A DNA stretch of 5,859 bases from Comamonadaceae bacterium (GCA_947458345.1 CANHBU010000137.1:1-5859), one strand, 5' to 3'; shown: positions 1 through 5,508, counted from the stretch's first letter. Notes: generated from the letters alone by a model not told the origin. A program made the numbers and translations.

Positions 1-1
1 C

Positions 2-217
2 GCAGCCGGAGCTCTGGCGGGCATTTTGGGCTATGAAGAGCGGCCCCTGGTCAGCGCCGATTACGCGCGTGACACCCGCAGCGCCATCGTCGATGCGCCC
101 TCGACCCTGGTTACCGATGGCACGCTGCTCAAGGTCTACGCCTGGTACGACAACGAGATGGGCTACGCCTGCCGCATGGTCGATCTGGCCTGCCATCTCG
201 AGCAGCAAGGCCTGTGA
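2..217 (+). CDS. Type-I glyceraldehyde-3-phosphate dehydrogenase, C-terminal 71 residues (partial, arsJ-associated)
   Basis: This is the 3' end of a GAPDH gene that begins upstream of the window. The frame is open from base 2 and reads [20 protein letters not shown] near its start, then DAPSTLV (about residues 45-51 of the fragment) and the C-terminal signature WYDNEMGYA. That corresponds to WYDNEWGYS of glycolytic GAPDHs, with Met in place of Trp. Its stop overlaps the arsJ ATG by 1 nt (TGATG). From what is known of arsJ operons, this GAPDH uses arsenate in place of phosphate and forms 1-arseno-3-phosphoglycerate from glyceraldehyde-3-phosphate in the cytoplasm, and ArsJ then exports it. The catalytic Cys and NAD-binding domain are outside the window. 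The GAPDH identity is certain; the dedicated arsenic role is inferred from the tight coupling to arsJ. Confidence 0.93.
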   Translation, partial: AAGALAGILGYEERPLVSADYARDTRSAIVDAPSTLVTDGTLLKVYAWYDNEMGYACRMVDLACHLEQQGL

Positions 218-1458
218 TGCAAAGCGCGGTGCGTCATTACGCCATCGTTACGGCCGCCTACTGGGGCTTCACGCTGACCGATGGCGCGCTGCGCATGCTG
301 GTGCTGTTGCACTTTTACAAGCTCGGTTATTCGCCGATGACCTTGGCGTTTTTATTCCTGCTCTATGAGGCCGCTGGCATCGCGGCCAATTTACTGGGCG
401 GCTGGCTGGCGGCGCGCTATGGCATCACCCGCATGCTGGTGGTGGGCTTGAGCACGCAAATCGCCGGCTTTGTGTTGCTGTCGCTGCTGCAGCCGCATTG
501 GAGCGTGGCGCTGTCGGTGGCCTGGGTGGTGGCCGCGCAAGGCGTGTGCGGCGTGGCCAAGGACTTGACCAAGACGGCGAGCAAGTCGGCCATCAAGATC
601 ACGCAGGCCGGCATGCAGCAGCAAGGCGGGCAGGGGCAGCTCTTCAAGTGGGTGGCCTGGTTCACCGGCAGCAAGAACGCCATGAAGGGGCTGGGCTTTT
701 TTGCCGGCGGCCTGTTGCTGCAGACGCTGGGATTCGAAGGATCGCTGTGGTGCATGGCCGCTTTGCTGGCTGTGGTGCTTGCCGCGGTGCTGCTGACCCT
801 GCCCCAGCTCATGGGCAAGGGCCGCGCCTCGAAGTCAGCGCGCGAGCTGTTTGCAAAAAATTCAGGCATCAACGCCCTGGCTGCCGCCCGGGTGGCCTTG
901 TTTGGCGCGCGCGATGTCTGGTTTGTGGTCAGCCTGCCGGTGTTTCTCTACAGCGCGGGCTGGAGCTTTACCATGGTCGGCTCTTTCTTGGCCGCCTGGA
1001 CCATGGCCTATGGCGCAGTGCAGGCGCTGGCGCCGCAGTTGGTGCGGCGCAGCGCCGACGGCTTGAGCAGCGAGGTGCCGGCCGCACGCGCCTGGTCGGC
1101 CGCACTGGCCCTGGTGCCGGCCCTGCTGGCTGCGGCGGTGTTCGTCGAGGTCGCCCAGTTGCAGTGGGTGGTGGTCGGTGGCCTGGCGGTTTTTGGCTTT
1201 GCGTTTGCGGTCAATTCGTCCGTCCACTCCTATCTGATCTTGGCCTATGCGGGCAGCGAAAAGGCCGCCGAAGACGTGGGCTTTTATTACGCGGCCAATG
1301 CGCTGGGCCGTTTTCTGGGCACCTTGCTCTCGGGTGTGCTTTACCAATGGGGCGGGCTGCTGTACGCGCTGATCGGCTCGGCCCTGATGCTGCTGGCTTG
1401 CTGGGTCATCACCTTGCGGCTGCCGCTGCAGCGCGGCTTGGATCGGACTGCAGCATGA
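217..1458 (+). CDS. arsJ: ArsJ, organoarsenical (1-arseno-3-phosphoglycerate) MFS exporter
   Basis: This is a 413-residue integral membrane protein of the major facilitator superfamily with about 11-12 hydrophobic segments, a normal length for ArsJ. Family-like stretches are GVAKDLTKTASKSAIK (112-127), KWVAWFTGSKNAMKGLGFF (144-162) and DVGFYYAANALGRFLGTL (353-370). A more polar central segment lies at about 198-220. ArsJ is known to export 1-arseno-3-phosphoglycerate, which breaks down outside to arsenate and 3-phosphoglycerate, so the pair GAPDH plus ArsJ acts as an arsenate efflux system. I chose the ATG at 217, which overlaps the GAPDH stop (TGATG), over the GTG at 214 that adds one residue; coupling by translational reinitiation is likely. 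The 3' end overlaps arsR by 4 nt (ATGA). The identification is strong because the sequence motifs and the GAPDH neighbour agree. Confidence 0.94.
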   Translation: MQSAVRHYAIVTAAYWGFTLTDGALRMLVLLHFYKLGYSPMTLAFLFLLYEAAGIAANLLGGWLAARYGITRMLVVGLSTQIAGFVLLSLLQPHWSVALSVAWVVAAQGVCGVAKDLTKTASKSAIKITQAGMQQQGGQGQLFKWVAWFTGSKNAMKGLGFFAGGLLLQTLGFEGSLWCMAALLAVVLAAVLLTLPQLMGKGRASKSARELFAKNSGINALAAARVALFGARDVWFVVSLPVFLYSAGWSFTMVGSFLAAWTMAYGAVQALAPQLVRRSADGLSSEVPAARAWSAALALVPALLAAAVFVEVAQLQWVVVGGLAVFGFAFAVNSSVHSYLILAYAGSEKAAEDVGFYYAANALGRFLGTLLSGVLYQWGGLLYALIGSALMLLACWVITLRLPLQRGLDRTAA

Positions 1459-1781
1459 ACGAGATCGATGCGCTAAGGTCATTGGCGGCGCTGTCGCAGG
1501 CCACCCGTTTGGCCATCTTTCGGACGCTGGTGGCAGCGGGCCCCGAGGGCCTGCGGCCCGGTGAGTTGGCCTTGCGGCTTGAGGTGCTCGCATCGTCCCT
1601 GTCCTTTCACCTCAAGGAATTGCTGCACGCGCAGTTGATCACCCAGCAGCGCGAGGGCAAATTTCTTATCTACCGCGCCGAATTTGCGCGCATGAACGCC
1701 TTGCTGGCCTATTTGACAGACAACTGCTGCCAGGGGCAGCCCTGTGTCGACTTGGCTGCGCTGTCCTGCCGCGAGTGCTGA
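1455..1781 (+). CDS. arsR: ArsR/SmtB-family arsenic-responsive transcriptional repressor
   Basis: This is a 108-residue winged-helix repressor that should bind the operon promoter and release it when trivalent arsenic binds. The start fits the family (ALRSLAALSQATRLAIFRTL, 6-25). The recognition helix region is ASSLSFHLKELL (46-57) and the wing is about QQREGKFLIYRA (64-75). The recognition helix has no Cys, so this is not the classical ELCVCDL sensor. Cys91, Cys92 and Cys97 (NCCQGQPC) resemble the C-terminal Cys95/Cys96/Cys102 site of Acidithiobacillus ferrooxidans ArsR. The protein ends SCREC, adding Cys105 and Cys108. The gene is last in the run GAPDH-arsJ-arsR and its ATG overlaps the arsJ stop by 4 nt. 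The operator must lie upstream of the window. The family call is very secure; the exact metal site is inferred. Confidence 0.95.
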   Translation: MNEIDALRSLAALSQATRLAIFRTLVAAGPEGLRPGELALRLEVLASSLSFHLKELLHAQLITQQREGKFLIYRAEFARMNALLAYLTDNCCQGQPCVDLAALSCREC

Positions 1782-1800
1782 GGGCGCGCATTGGCTGGCA

Positions 1801-1813
1801 CGGCCTGCGGCCG
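1801..1813 (+). terminator. Weak GC hairpin 20 nt after arsR (possible terminator without U-tract)
   Basis: CGGCC-TGC-GGCCG is a perfect 5-bp stem with a 3-nt loop in the 83-nt gap between arsR and dusA. No T-run follows, so it is not a canonical intrinsic terminator. It could slow or help end ars transcription, or mean nothing in such GC-rich DNA. Confidence 0.18.
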
Positions 1814-1842
1814 ACCCACACGCGGCTGGGCGACAATTGGTC

Positions 1843-1855
1843 TTTACGCTGTAAA
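1843..1855 (+). promoter_or_regulatory. Small palindrome TTTAC-GCT-GTAAA just upstream of dusA
   Basis: This perfect 5-bp inverted repeat with a 3-nt spacer sits 9 nt before the proposed dusA GTG, in the only AT-richer patch of the arsR-dusA gap. It could be a small operator or part of the dusA promoter or ribosome-binding region. The purines AAAAGA at its right edge are the only Shine-Dalgarno-like sequence there. No clear -35/-10 pair is visible. Confidence 0.2.
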
Positions 1856-1864
1856 AGATTGACC

Positions 1865-2872
1865 GTGAGCAACGCCTCGTCTGCACTGCCGCCTCCCCCG
1901 AGCCCCTGGCGCCTGTCTGTCGCGCCGATGATGGATTGGACCGATCGGCATTGCCGCTATTTCCATCGCCTGCTGTCCAAGCGCGCGCTGCTCTACACCG
2001 AGATGATCACCACCGATACCTTGCTGCACGGTCATGTGCCCAGGCATCTGGATTTCAACGAGTCCGAGCACCCGCTGGCCTTGCAGATCGGCGGTAGCGA
2101 GCCGGCGGATTTGGCGCGGGCGGCCCGGCTCGGCGAGCAATGGGGCTATGACGAGATCAACCTCAATTGCGGCTGCCCAAGCGAGCGGGTGCAGCGTGGT
2201 GCTTTCGGCGCTTGCCTGATGGCCGAGCCCGCTACGGTGGCCGATGGTGTCAAGGCCATGCGTGACGCCGTCAGTGTGCCGGTGACGGTCAAGCACCGTA
2301 TTGGCATCGACCGCGTGGACAGTTATGACTTCGTGCGCGACTTCGTCGGCCAGGTCAGCCAGGCCGGGTGCCAGACCTTCATCGTGCATGCCCGCAATGC
2401 CTGGCTGCAGGGCCTGAGCCCGAAAGAAAATCGCGAGATCCCGCCGCTGCGCTACGAGCTGGTGCACAAGCTCAAGCGCGATTTTCCGGATCTGGTCATC
2501 GTGATCAATGGCGGCATCACCACCGAAGAGCAGGTGCATGAGCAACTGGTCCATGTCGACGGCGTGATGATAGGCCGGGAGGCTTATCACCACCCCGGGT
2601 GGCTGGCCAGCTGGGACGCCCGTTTTTTTGGCGATGCCGACCGGCCCTTGAACTGCGAGGAGGTCGAGGAGGCCATGGTGCGCTACATGCAGGCTCAGGT
2701 CGGCCTGCCTTGGGCCATGGTGGCGCGCCACATGTTGGGCCTGCGCTCCGGTCAGGTGGGTGCCAGGCGCTGGCGGCGCGTCTGGAGCGACCACCGGCTC
2801 AAGAGCCTGCCGCCGGCCCAAGTGGCGGCTTTGGCGGCCGAGCAGATGAAGCTGGCTGAGGAGGCGGTGTGA
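1865..2872 (+). CDS. dusA: tRNA-dihydrouridine(20/20a) synthase DusA
   Basis: This FMN-dependent cytoplasmic enzyme reduces uridines in the D-loop of tRNA (U20/U20a in the DusA subfamily) using NADPH. With the GTG at 1865 it is 335 residues, normal for DusA. Motifs in order: LSVAPMMDWTDRHCRYF (17-33) at the FMN-binding barrel start, LALQIGG (71-77), NLNCGCPSERVQRGAFGA (99-116) with catalytic Cys104, VKHRIG (142-147), HARNAWLQGLSPKENR (175-190), phosphate-binding NGGI (215-218), and GREAYHHPG further on. The frame stays open back to a GTG at 1775 inside arsR, but that adds non-conserved sequence. The ribosome-binding site before 1865 is weak (AAAAGA). An ATG at 1928 would cut off the conserved N-terminus. 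dusA is convergent with the next gene. In other bacteria the 5' end of dusA is a known integration site for islands, but no integrase is seen here. Confidence 0.96.
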   Translation: MSNASSALPPPPSPWRLSVAPMMDWTDRHCRYFHRLLSKRALLYTEMITTDTLLHGHVPRHLDFNESEHPLALQIGGSEPADLARAARLGEQWGYDEINLNCGCPSERVQRGAFGACLMAEPATVADGVKAMRDAVSVPVTVKHRIGIDRVDSYDFVRDFVGQVSQAGCQTFIVHARNAWLQGLSPKENREIPPLRYELVHKLKRDFPDLVIVINGGITTEEQVHEQLVHVDGVMIGREAYHHPGWLASWDARFFGDADRPLNCEEVEEAMVRYMQAQVGLPWAMVARHMLGLRSGQVGARRWRRVWSDHRLKSLPPAQVAALAAEQMKLAEEAV

Positions 2873-2883
2873 GCCGCTCCTGC

Positions 2884-2897
2884 GCCCTGCCCAGGGC
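2884..2897. terminator. GC palindrome between convergent genes (weak bidirectional terminator candidate)
   Basis: GCCCTGCCCAGGGC reads as a 5-bp stem with a 4-nt loop. It lies in the 26-nt gap between the dusA stop and the stop of the - strand transporter, where a shared terminator would be expected. There is no T-run on either side, so support is positional only. Confidence 0.25.
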
Positions 2898-2898
2898 A

Positions 2899-4089
2899 TC
2901 AGCGCGCTGACTGATCGGGCAGCGCGAGCAGCGCGGCCAGGCACAGCAAGCCCAGCAGCACCGACAGCCAAAGCGCCTGCGCGCCCCAGTGGTCCAGGGC
3001 CAGCCCAAAGGCAAAGGGGGCAAGGGCCTGGGCAAAGCGCGCCGGCACCATCAGCAGGCCCTGCCGCATGCCATAGCCTTGCGGGCCGAACAGCGCCAGC
3101 GGCAGCGTGCCCTTGGCGATCGTCAGGATGCCGTTGCCTGCGCCGTGCAGCAGTGCAAACAGGACCCCGACGGGAGCGCCCAGGATCAGCAGCAAAGCGG
3201 CGCCCAGGGGATGCATGGCCGCGGCCAGGCGAGCTGACAGCAGCGGGTGAATCTGGCGCAGTGTGGTGTATTCGAGCAGGCGACCTGCAACCTGGGCCGG
3301 CCCGATCAAGGCGGCGATCAGGAGAGCTGAGCCCAGGCCGATATGGTGGGCCTGCAGCAGCTGCGGCAGGTGCGCGGCCATGGCAGTGCTGATGAACCAG
3401 GTCAGGGCGAAAGTGGTCGACAGCAGCACAGCCGCGCGGCGCTTTTGCTCGGGCCTAAGATTTGGGATTTGCGGCTCACCAAACCCTTCAAATGCGGGCT
3501 GCACGGGCGCTTGAGCCGGCGATGATGGCTGCCGCGGCAGCATTGCGGCGTACAGCGGCAGATTGATCAGCAGGTGCGCCCCCGCCCAGGTCAGGCAGGT
3601 CGCGCGCCAGCCCAACTCGCCTTGCAGAGCCGCCGAGACCGGCCAGCCCACTGTGCTGGCCAGACCGGCGATCAGCGTGATGCCGGTGATCGGTCCGCGC
3701 GATTGGGTACCGAAAATTTGCACCAGCGTGGCAAAAGCACCTTCGTAAAGCCCCGCCGCCATGCCCACGCCGAGCAAGGTCCAGGCCAGAAACAGACCGA
3801 CCGGCCCTTGGGCGCAGCCCAGGGCCACCAGGCCAGCGGCAAACACCCCACTGGCCGCCATCAGCACCCGCCGGCCACCCATGCGGTCAATGGCCCAGCC
3901 AGCCAATGGCCCGAACACCGCCGCAACCACCAAGGCCCAGGAAAAGGCGGCAAAGACCAGGCTGTTGGCCAATCCGAGCTCGCGCGCGATGGGCGCGGCC
4001 AGCATCGCCGGCAGGTAGTAGCTCGAGCCCCAGGCCAACAGTTGGGCCAGGCCTAGCGCGATGACAGTGCGTGGTGTGGTCGATGCCAT
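2899..4089 (-). CDS. Major facilitator superfamily transporter, substrate unknown
   Basis: This is a 396-residue inner-membrane protein with about 12 hydrophobic segments and no cleavable signal peptide; segment 1 begins near residue 8 (VIALGLAQLLAWGSSYYLP). The MFS loop 2-3 motif is clear as GWAIDRMGGRRVL (64-76). A polar, Pro-rich central loop at about 185-218 separates the two six-helix halves. The second half contains GPAQVAGRLLEY (263-274) and KGTLPLALFGPQGYGMRQG (326-344), with a conserved look, but I cannot tie them to a substrate. It is convergent with dusA and divergent from the small ORF/olsB-like block. No good Shine-Dalgarno precedes the ATG at 4089. Being two genes from an ars operon, an arsenic or drug export role is possible, but that is guesswork. 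The family is certain. Confidence 0.9.
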   Translation of the reverse strand: MASTTPRTVIALGLAQLLAWGSSYYLPAMLAAPIARELGLANSLVFAAFSWALVVAAVFGPLAGWAIDRMGGRRVLMAASGVFAAGLVALGCAQGPVGLFLAWTLLGVGMAAGLYEGAFATLVQIFGTQSRGPITGITLIAGLASTVGWPVSAALQGELGWRATCLTWAGAHLLINLPLYAAMLPRQPSSPAQAPVQPAFEGFGEPQIPNLRPEQKRRAAVLLSTTFALTWFISTAMAAHLPQLLQAHHIGLGSALLIAALIGPAQVAGRLLEYTTLRQIHPLLSARLAAAMHPLGAALLLILGAPVGVLFALLHGAGNGILTIAKGTLPLALFGPQGYGMRQGLLMVPARFAQALAPFAFGLALDHWGAQALWLSVLLGLLCLAALLALPDQSAR

Positions 4090-4171
4090 AGAGAGCTTGC
4101 TGCGTCAGGCCTTCGCTGGACTGTAGACGCATTGTGGACCCAGCCGCTGACTTGCAACTCGAGCGTCTTGC

Positions 4172-4200
4172 GCGTCATCAAACTGCCATGAAACCGACAC
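4172..4200 (+). promoter_or_regulatory. Pho-box-like array upstream of the small ORF/olsB-like block
   Basis: Three heptamers are spaced exactly 11 nt apart: GCGTCAT (4172), CTGCCAT (4183) and CCGACAC (4194), separated by 4-nt spacers CAAA and GAAA. The established PhoB site is a direct repeat of CTGTCAT-like heptamers with 4-nt AT-rich spacers. Against CTGTCAY they match 5/7, 6/7 and 5/7. A weaker fourth unit may follow at 4205 (GTTTCGT, 4/7), with a -10-like AACAAT at 4222. The array lies in the 172-nt divergent gap (4090-4261), 62 nt before the small ORF ATG and oriented toward the olsB-like gene. PhoB activation under phosphate limitation is inferred, supported by an almost identical site before ppk1. 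Confidence 0.6.
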
Positions 4201-4247
4201 GAGAGTTTCGTTTGCACGCCCAACAATTGCGTCACTGACTCACCGGC

Positions 4248-4252
4248 AGGAG
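4248..4252 (+). promoter_or_regulatory. Shine-Dalgarno site for the small ORF
   Basis: AGGAG lies 9 nt before the ATG at 4262. It is a better ribosome-binding site than that of either the olsB-like gene or ppk1, and is the main reason to take the small ORF seriously. Confidence 0.45.
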
Positions 4253-4261
4253 CGCAGCACC

Positions 4262-4477
4262 ATGAGCTTGAAAACAAAGTCCCTAGGCCGGCCCGCCACC
4301 GCGGGCCCCTGGCCTGCGTCTGGAGCCGTGGCCTTGTCGGCTGCTGCCCGGGAAATTTTGCGTCGCACGGCCCAGTATCTGGCCCTTACGCCAGGCGGTC
4401 TACGCGGCCTTGGCAGCCCCACTCGCGGCACTTGCCCCTCCTTGACTTTCCAGGCCGATGCCCGCTTCAACGATTGA
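4262..4477 (+). CDS. Small hypothetical protein (71 aa) or translated leader upstream of the olsB-like gene
   Basis: I do not recognise this protein. It is a 71-residue ORF starting MSLKTKSLGRP and ending FQADARFND, with Ala/Gly/Pro/Arg-rich composition, no signal peptide and no membrane segment. Evidence for translation: an AGGAG site 9 nt upstream, the position directly downstream of a Pho-box-like array, a stop only 13 nt before the olsB-like ATG, and about 69% G/C at third codon positions (49 of 71). Evidence against: no recognised domain, and long frames arise by chance at this GC content. A strong hairpin (4285-4315) sits within its first codons, so the stretch may be a structured leader with an accidental ORF. 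An antisense ORF over the same stretch looks less likely. Confidence 0.42.
   Translation: MSLKTKSLGRPATAGPWPASGAVALSAAAREILRRTAQYLALTPGGLRGLGSPTRGTCPSLTFQADARFND
4285..4315 (+). other. Strong GC-rich stem-loop in the leader/small ORF
   Basis: Outer arms AGGCC (4285-4289) and GGCCT (4311-4315) pair. Inner arms GGCCCGC (4290-4296) and GCGGGCC (4301-4307) pair around the loop CACC. A 3-nt bulge CCT (4308-4310) sits between the two stems. That is 12 base pairs, almost all G-C. It starts 24 nt after the small ORF start codon. No T-run follows, so it is not a simple terminator. It could influence translation of the small ORF or stability of the message, or be coincidental. Confidence 0.45.
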
Positions 4478-4490
4478 AACCTGAGACACC

Positions 4491-5369
4491 ATGAAAGAAC
4501 TGCCCAGCCCGACCGAGCCCTTGTCCATCGTTCAACTGCCCCGGGGGGGGCTTCATCGCAGCTCTGAGCCAGCCGATGAGAACCCTGCTTGGAGCCACAG
4601 CGGCATTGCTGTCAGCTGGGCTCGGCATCAGGACGAGGTGAGGCAGGCCCAGCGGCTGCGTTACCAAGTCTTTGCCGGCGAGATGGGCGCGCGGCTTTCG
4701 GGGCCCTTACCCGGCCATGACGTCGACCTGTTTGACGATTACTGCGAACACCTGCTGGTGCGCGATGGCGCGAGCGGTGCGGTCATCGGAACTTACCGCG
4801 TGCTCACACCAGAGCAGGCCGCCCGGGTGGGCAGTTTCTATGCGGACCTCGAATTTGACCTGACGCGCCTGCGCGGCCTGCGCAGCCGCATGGTTGAGCT
4901 CGGTCGTAGCTGCGTGCATCCCGACCATCGGCACGGCGGCGTGATTTTGGCCCTGTGGGGCGCGCTCGCCCAGTTCATGCAGCGCAACGCTCTTGAAATC
5001 ATGATCGGTTGCGCCAGTATCCCGATGTGGCACCAGGGCGCCGTCAGTGCCCGCTCGGCAGCCAGTATTTGGCATCAGCTGCGGCGCAACCATATGGCGC
5101 CGCTGGACTGCCAGGTGCTGCCGCGCCTGGCCTTGCCGGTGCACGAGTTTGACGACGGCCCGCGGGTCGAGCCGCCCGCCTTGATCAAGGGGTACCTGCG
5201 TTTGGGTGCCAAGCTGCTAGGTCCGCCGGCCTGGGATCCGGACTTCAATACTGCCGATCTGCCCATGATGATGCGCACGCAGGACTTGCCGGCGCGGTAC
5301 CGTCGACATTTCCTGGCTTCGGGCTCGGTCCAGGCCGACTGTCATGAAACCGTAACACGGGTGTCCTAA
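4491..5369 (+). CDS. OlsB-like GNAT-family N-acyltransferase (ornithine lipid synthesis, probable)
   Basis: This is a 292-residue predicted cytoplasmic acyltransferase. OlsB enzymes transfer a 3-hydroxyacyl chain from acyl carrier protein to ornithine, giving lyso-ornithine lipid. Family features: RLRYQVFAGEMGA (56-68), DLFDDYCEHLLVRD (79-92), IGTYRVL (99-105), the acyl-donor strand/loop VELGRSCVHPDHRHGG (135-150), MIGCASIP (171-178), and a C-terminal block LIKGYLRLGAKLL (231-243) through AWDPDFNTADL (247-257). The first ~40 residues are not conserved-looking and contain a run of eight G at 4543-4550. The ribosome-binding site before the ATG at 4491 is weak, so coupling to the small ORF 13 nt upstream is possible. 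No olsA partner is in the window; ppk1 follows instead. Phosphate control is suggested by the upstream Pho-box array. The GNAT fold is very likely and the OlsB subfamily probable. Confidence 0.82.
   Translation: MKELPSPTEPLSIVQLPRGGLHRSSEPADENPAWSHSGIAVSWARHQDEVRQAQRLRYQVFAGEMGARLSGPLPGHDVDLFDDYCEHLLVRDGASGAVIGTYRVLTPEQAARVGSFYADLEFDLTRLRGLRSRMVELGRSCVHPDHRHGGVILALWGALAQFMQRNALEIMIGCASIPMWHQGAVSARSAASIWHQLRRNHMAPLDCQVLPRLALPVHEFDDGPRVEPPALIKGYLRLGAKLLGPPAWDPDFNTADLPMMMRTQDLPARYRRHFLASGSVQADCHETVTRVS
5339..5367 (+). promoter_or_regulatory. Pho-box-like array overlapping the olsB-like 3' end, upstream of ppk1
   Basis: Three heptamers spaced 11 nt apart: CTGTCAT (5339, exact consensus), CCGTAAC (5350) and GTGTCCT (5361), with spacers GAAA and ACGG. 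The first 18 bases share 15 of 18 positions with the array at 4183-4200, including an identical CATGAAACCG core. AT-rich sequence that could serve as a -10 (TAAATT at 5367 or TTTAAA at 5371) lies 10-14 nt after the second heptamer. The site is inside the last codons of the olsB-like gene and about 150 nt before the ppk1 ATG. It would give ppk1 its own phosphate-starvation promoter. PhoB binding is inferred. Confidence 0.62.
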
Positions 5370-5508
5370 ATTTAAAGCTCGGGGCCTGGTGTCTGGTGTC
5401 GGGGGCCAAAGGGCCGTCCTAGATTGCATGCTTGGCCTCTGGTATGGGAGCCTCAGGGGGTATCCTCAATTGTTTGCTTGGCGTTTGGTGTTGGAGCCTC
5501 AGGGCATT
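5364..5508 (+). repeat. Three degenerate 46-bp tandem repeats in the ppk1 leader
   Basis: Units start at 5364, 5417 and 5463, each opening TCCTxxATT, with TGGTxT in the middle and GGxGxCxxxAxGG near the end. Units 2 and 3 are both 46 bp and match at 35 of 46 positions. Unit 1 is 53 bp, and its 7 extra bases are explained by a perfect duplication of CTGGTGT (5386-5392 and 5393-5399). With one copy removed it is 46 bp and matches unit 2 at 28 of 46. The best block is 5423-5458 against 5469-5504, 30 of 36 identical. The array starts at the olsB-like stop codon and fills the gap to ppk1. The last unit supplies the AGGG that may be the ppk1 ribosome-binding site. Function unknown. Confidence 0.75.

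Noticed and set aside
214..216. GTG start for arsJ one codon upstream of the ATG
   Set aside because: It adds a single residue, and the ATG at 217 gives the standard TGATG coupled junction.
862..1593. 243-aa - strand open frame opposite arsJ/arsR
   Set aside because: Low-complexity Gln/Arg/His-rich product antisense to two well-supported genes.
498..1781. 427-aa + strand open frame running through arsJ into arsR
   Set aside because: It is the arsR frame left open upstream by high GC. The translated part over arsJ is Arg/Gly-rich with no domain, while arsJ in the other frame is a clear membrane protein; only the part from 1455 is real.
1775..1864. Longer dusA start at GTG 1775
   Set aside because: It would overlap the arsR stop and add 30 residues with no similarity to DusA; the GTG at 1865 gives the usual family length.
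1844..2971. 375-aa - strand open frame opposite dusA
   Set aside because: DusA is unambiguous on the + strand, and the antisense product is His/Gln/Ala-rich with no recognisable motif, typical of a GC shadow.
3574..4056. 160-aa + strand open frame opposite the MFS transporter
   Set aside because: Polar, low-complexity product antisense to a protein with clear MFS motifs.
4240..4470. 76-aa - strand open frame opposite the small ORF
   Set aside because: Arg/Pro-rich, and it overlaps the better-supported + strand small ORF and leader.
5364..5508. CRISPR array interpretation of the 46-bp repeats
   Set aside because: The units are contiguous and degenerate over their whole length, with no unique spacers between conserved repeats.
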